Under the pieces are notes generated by a model that did no database searches, was not told the DNA's origin, and worked only from the letters and a program-made list of their open reading frames with translations. The position numbers and the translations under genes were made by a program. A stretch of 64,000 nucleotides of DNA from Cyanobacterium stanieri PCC 7202 (GTDB taxonomy: Bacteria; Cyanobacteriota; Cyanobacteriia; Cyanobacteriales; Cyanobacteriaceae). Where the stretch lies: assembly GCA_000317655.1 (NCBI GenBank), contig CP003940.1:1054001-1118000 (forward strand), given 5' to 3'. Below, piece by piece: positions 63,363 to 64,000 of the stretch (position 1 is the first letter of the stretch; every line of letters begins with the position of its first letter).

Positions 63363-64000
63363 ATGGAATCTCTTGTTCTTTTTATATTATTAAGTATTTT
63401 GGTTTACTTTGTCATCGATCGCACCGTGACGAAGATAACAGATACTCCTCCGTGGCTATTATGGTTAGCCCTAATGATTCCTAGCTTTGTTTGGCTAATA
63501 TGGCAACTATTCAATCCTGAACAAAGTTCACCTCCCAGATTTTTAATTTATATTCCCCTAGTCATTTCACCGATTATTTACATTTGGCTGATTCAAAAAG
63601 GAAAACCGAAGAAAAAAGAAGAAAAGACAGATTCTGAGCAAAAATCATCCCTCAATTCTATGACAGAAAAAAATCAACCTGATTTAAATCTCAATGATTT
63701 TTTATCCACCGACAAAAAAAACCACCCTCGCCCTATCAATGCCGAAGAAGAAAAAGCCCTAAAAGACTGTTTCCCTTGGGGAGTATATTATCTGCAAAAA
63801 ATTGATTATCTCCCCCAAGCCATCGTATGTTTAGGAAAACTGCGCACCGAACCAGAAAAAGCCTATCCCACCGTCAAAAAGAACCTAGAAAGGGTATTCA
63901 ATGATCGATTTTTGCTTATTTTTCAGGAAACCATGCAGGGTAAACCCTTTTTTGCCCTAGTGCCTAATCCTTATTCTGAGGAAAATAAAGCTAAACAAGC
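63363..64000 (+). CDS. Site-2-protease-like membrane protein (3' end missing)
   Basis: The first 212 codons of a gene that runs off the window. N-terminal membrane segments (SLVLFILLSILVYFVIDRT, WLLWLALMIPSFVWLIWQLF, then FLIYIPLVISPIIYIWL), a Lys/Glu-rich linker, and a soluble part EEEKALKDCFPWGVYYLQKI with LLIFQETMQGKPFFALVPNP. This layout matches the N-terminal region I recall of cyanobacterial site-2 intramembrane proteases (slr0643 type); the HExxH motif would lie beyond the end. Start ATG at 63363. Confidence 0.75.
   Translation, partial: MESLVLFILLSILVYFVIDRTVTKITDTPPWLLWLALMIPSFVWLIWQLFNPEQSSPPRFLIYIPLVISPIIYIWLIQKGKPKKKEEKTDSEQKSSLNSMTEKNQPDLNLNDFLSTDKKNHPRPINAEEEKALKDCFPWGVYYLQKIDYLPQAIVCLGKLRTEPEKAYPTVKKNLERVFNDRFLLIFQETMQGKPFFALVPNPYSEENKAKQ

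Overview
The window is chromosomal DNA of a unicellular, low-GC cyanobacterium. Evidence: cytochrome b6f genes (petB, petD), IctB, a phytol-kinase-type enzyme, a carotenoid oxygenase, a DHNA-CoA thioesterase for phylloquinone, many cyanobacteria-only small proteins (DUF3038, DUF2862, DUF29, XisH/XisI), and dozens of copies of the HIP1 octamer GCGATCGC both inside and between genes. Base composition and gene content recall the Cyanobacterium/Geminocystis group, but this is an inference and no species is claimed.

Layout. 1-10.6 kb: 3' part of an RND pump, a YefM/YoeB toxin-antitoxin pair, recR, purS-purQ, a UDG-family protein, a SpoIID-like exported protein, DUF3038, an MscS channel, a DUF202 membrane protein and a GT4 glycosyltransferase. 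10.7-17.2 kb: tRNA-Lys(UUU), aldose epimerase, phytol-kinase family protein and ictB (one minus-strand operon), katG and a HAD phosphatase. 17.4-26 kb: an alpha/beta hydrolase, folate/biopterin-type transporter, B12-binding radical SAM protein, gmk, rpmB, two small proteins, ribF and a TldE/PmbA protein. 26-29.8 kb: rpsD, rpsU, petB, petD and a split YeeE/YedE-type transporter. 29.9-36.5 kb: tandem DUF29 genes, DUF2862, an ArsA/Get3-like ATPase, an orphan MnhB-like protein, DUF4126, pdxA, small unknowns and an ArsR regulator. 36.8-42.4 kb: hybrid histidine kinase, glgB and a PEP-CTERM protein. 42.4-45 kb: an accessory island with hicBA, two XisH-XisI modules, a small gene and a broken gene. 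45-64 kb: acnB, small and decayed ORFs, cupin, gcvT, apocarotenoid oxygenase, folP, nadB, unknowns, a Ser/Thr kinase, DHNA-CoA thioesterase, Glu/Leu-type dehydrogenase, pilC, a degenerate MBL protein and the start of a site-2-protease-like gene.

Most genes are single or in two- to three-gene groups, as is usual in cyanobacteria, and serve housekeeping metabolism. The most unusual region is the XisH/XisI island: three degenerate direct copies of the acnB 3' end (the acnB tail itself, one at the end of the second xisI, one just after the 81-codon ORF) punctuate it. This suggests the modules accumulated by repeated duplication or insertion at the acnB end. Several dispersed repeat families (a CCCCC-GGGGG palindrome, GGGAACR runs, CAATTAT runs, a GGACGTA...TACGTCC palindrome) lie between genes and in several places run into gene ends.

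All calls rest on reading the sequence and recalled family features; no database search was run.
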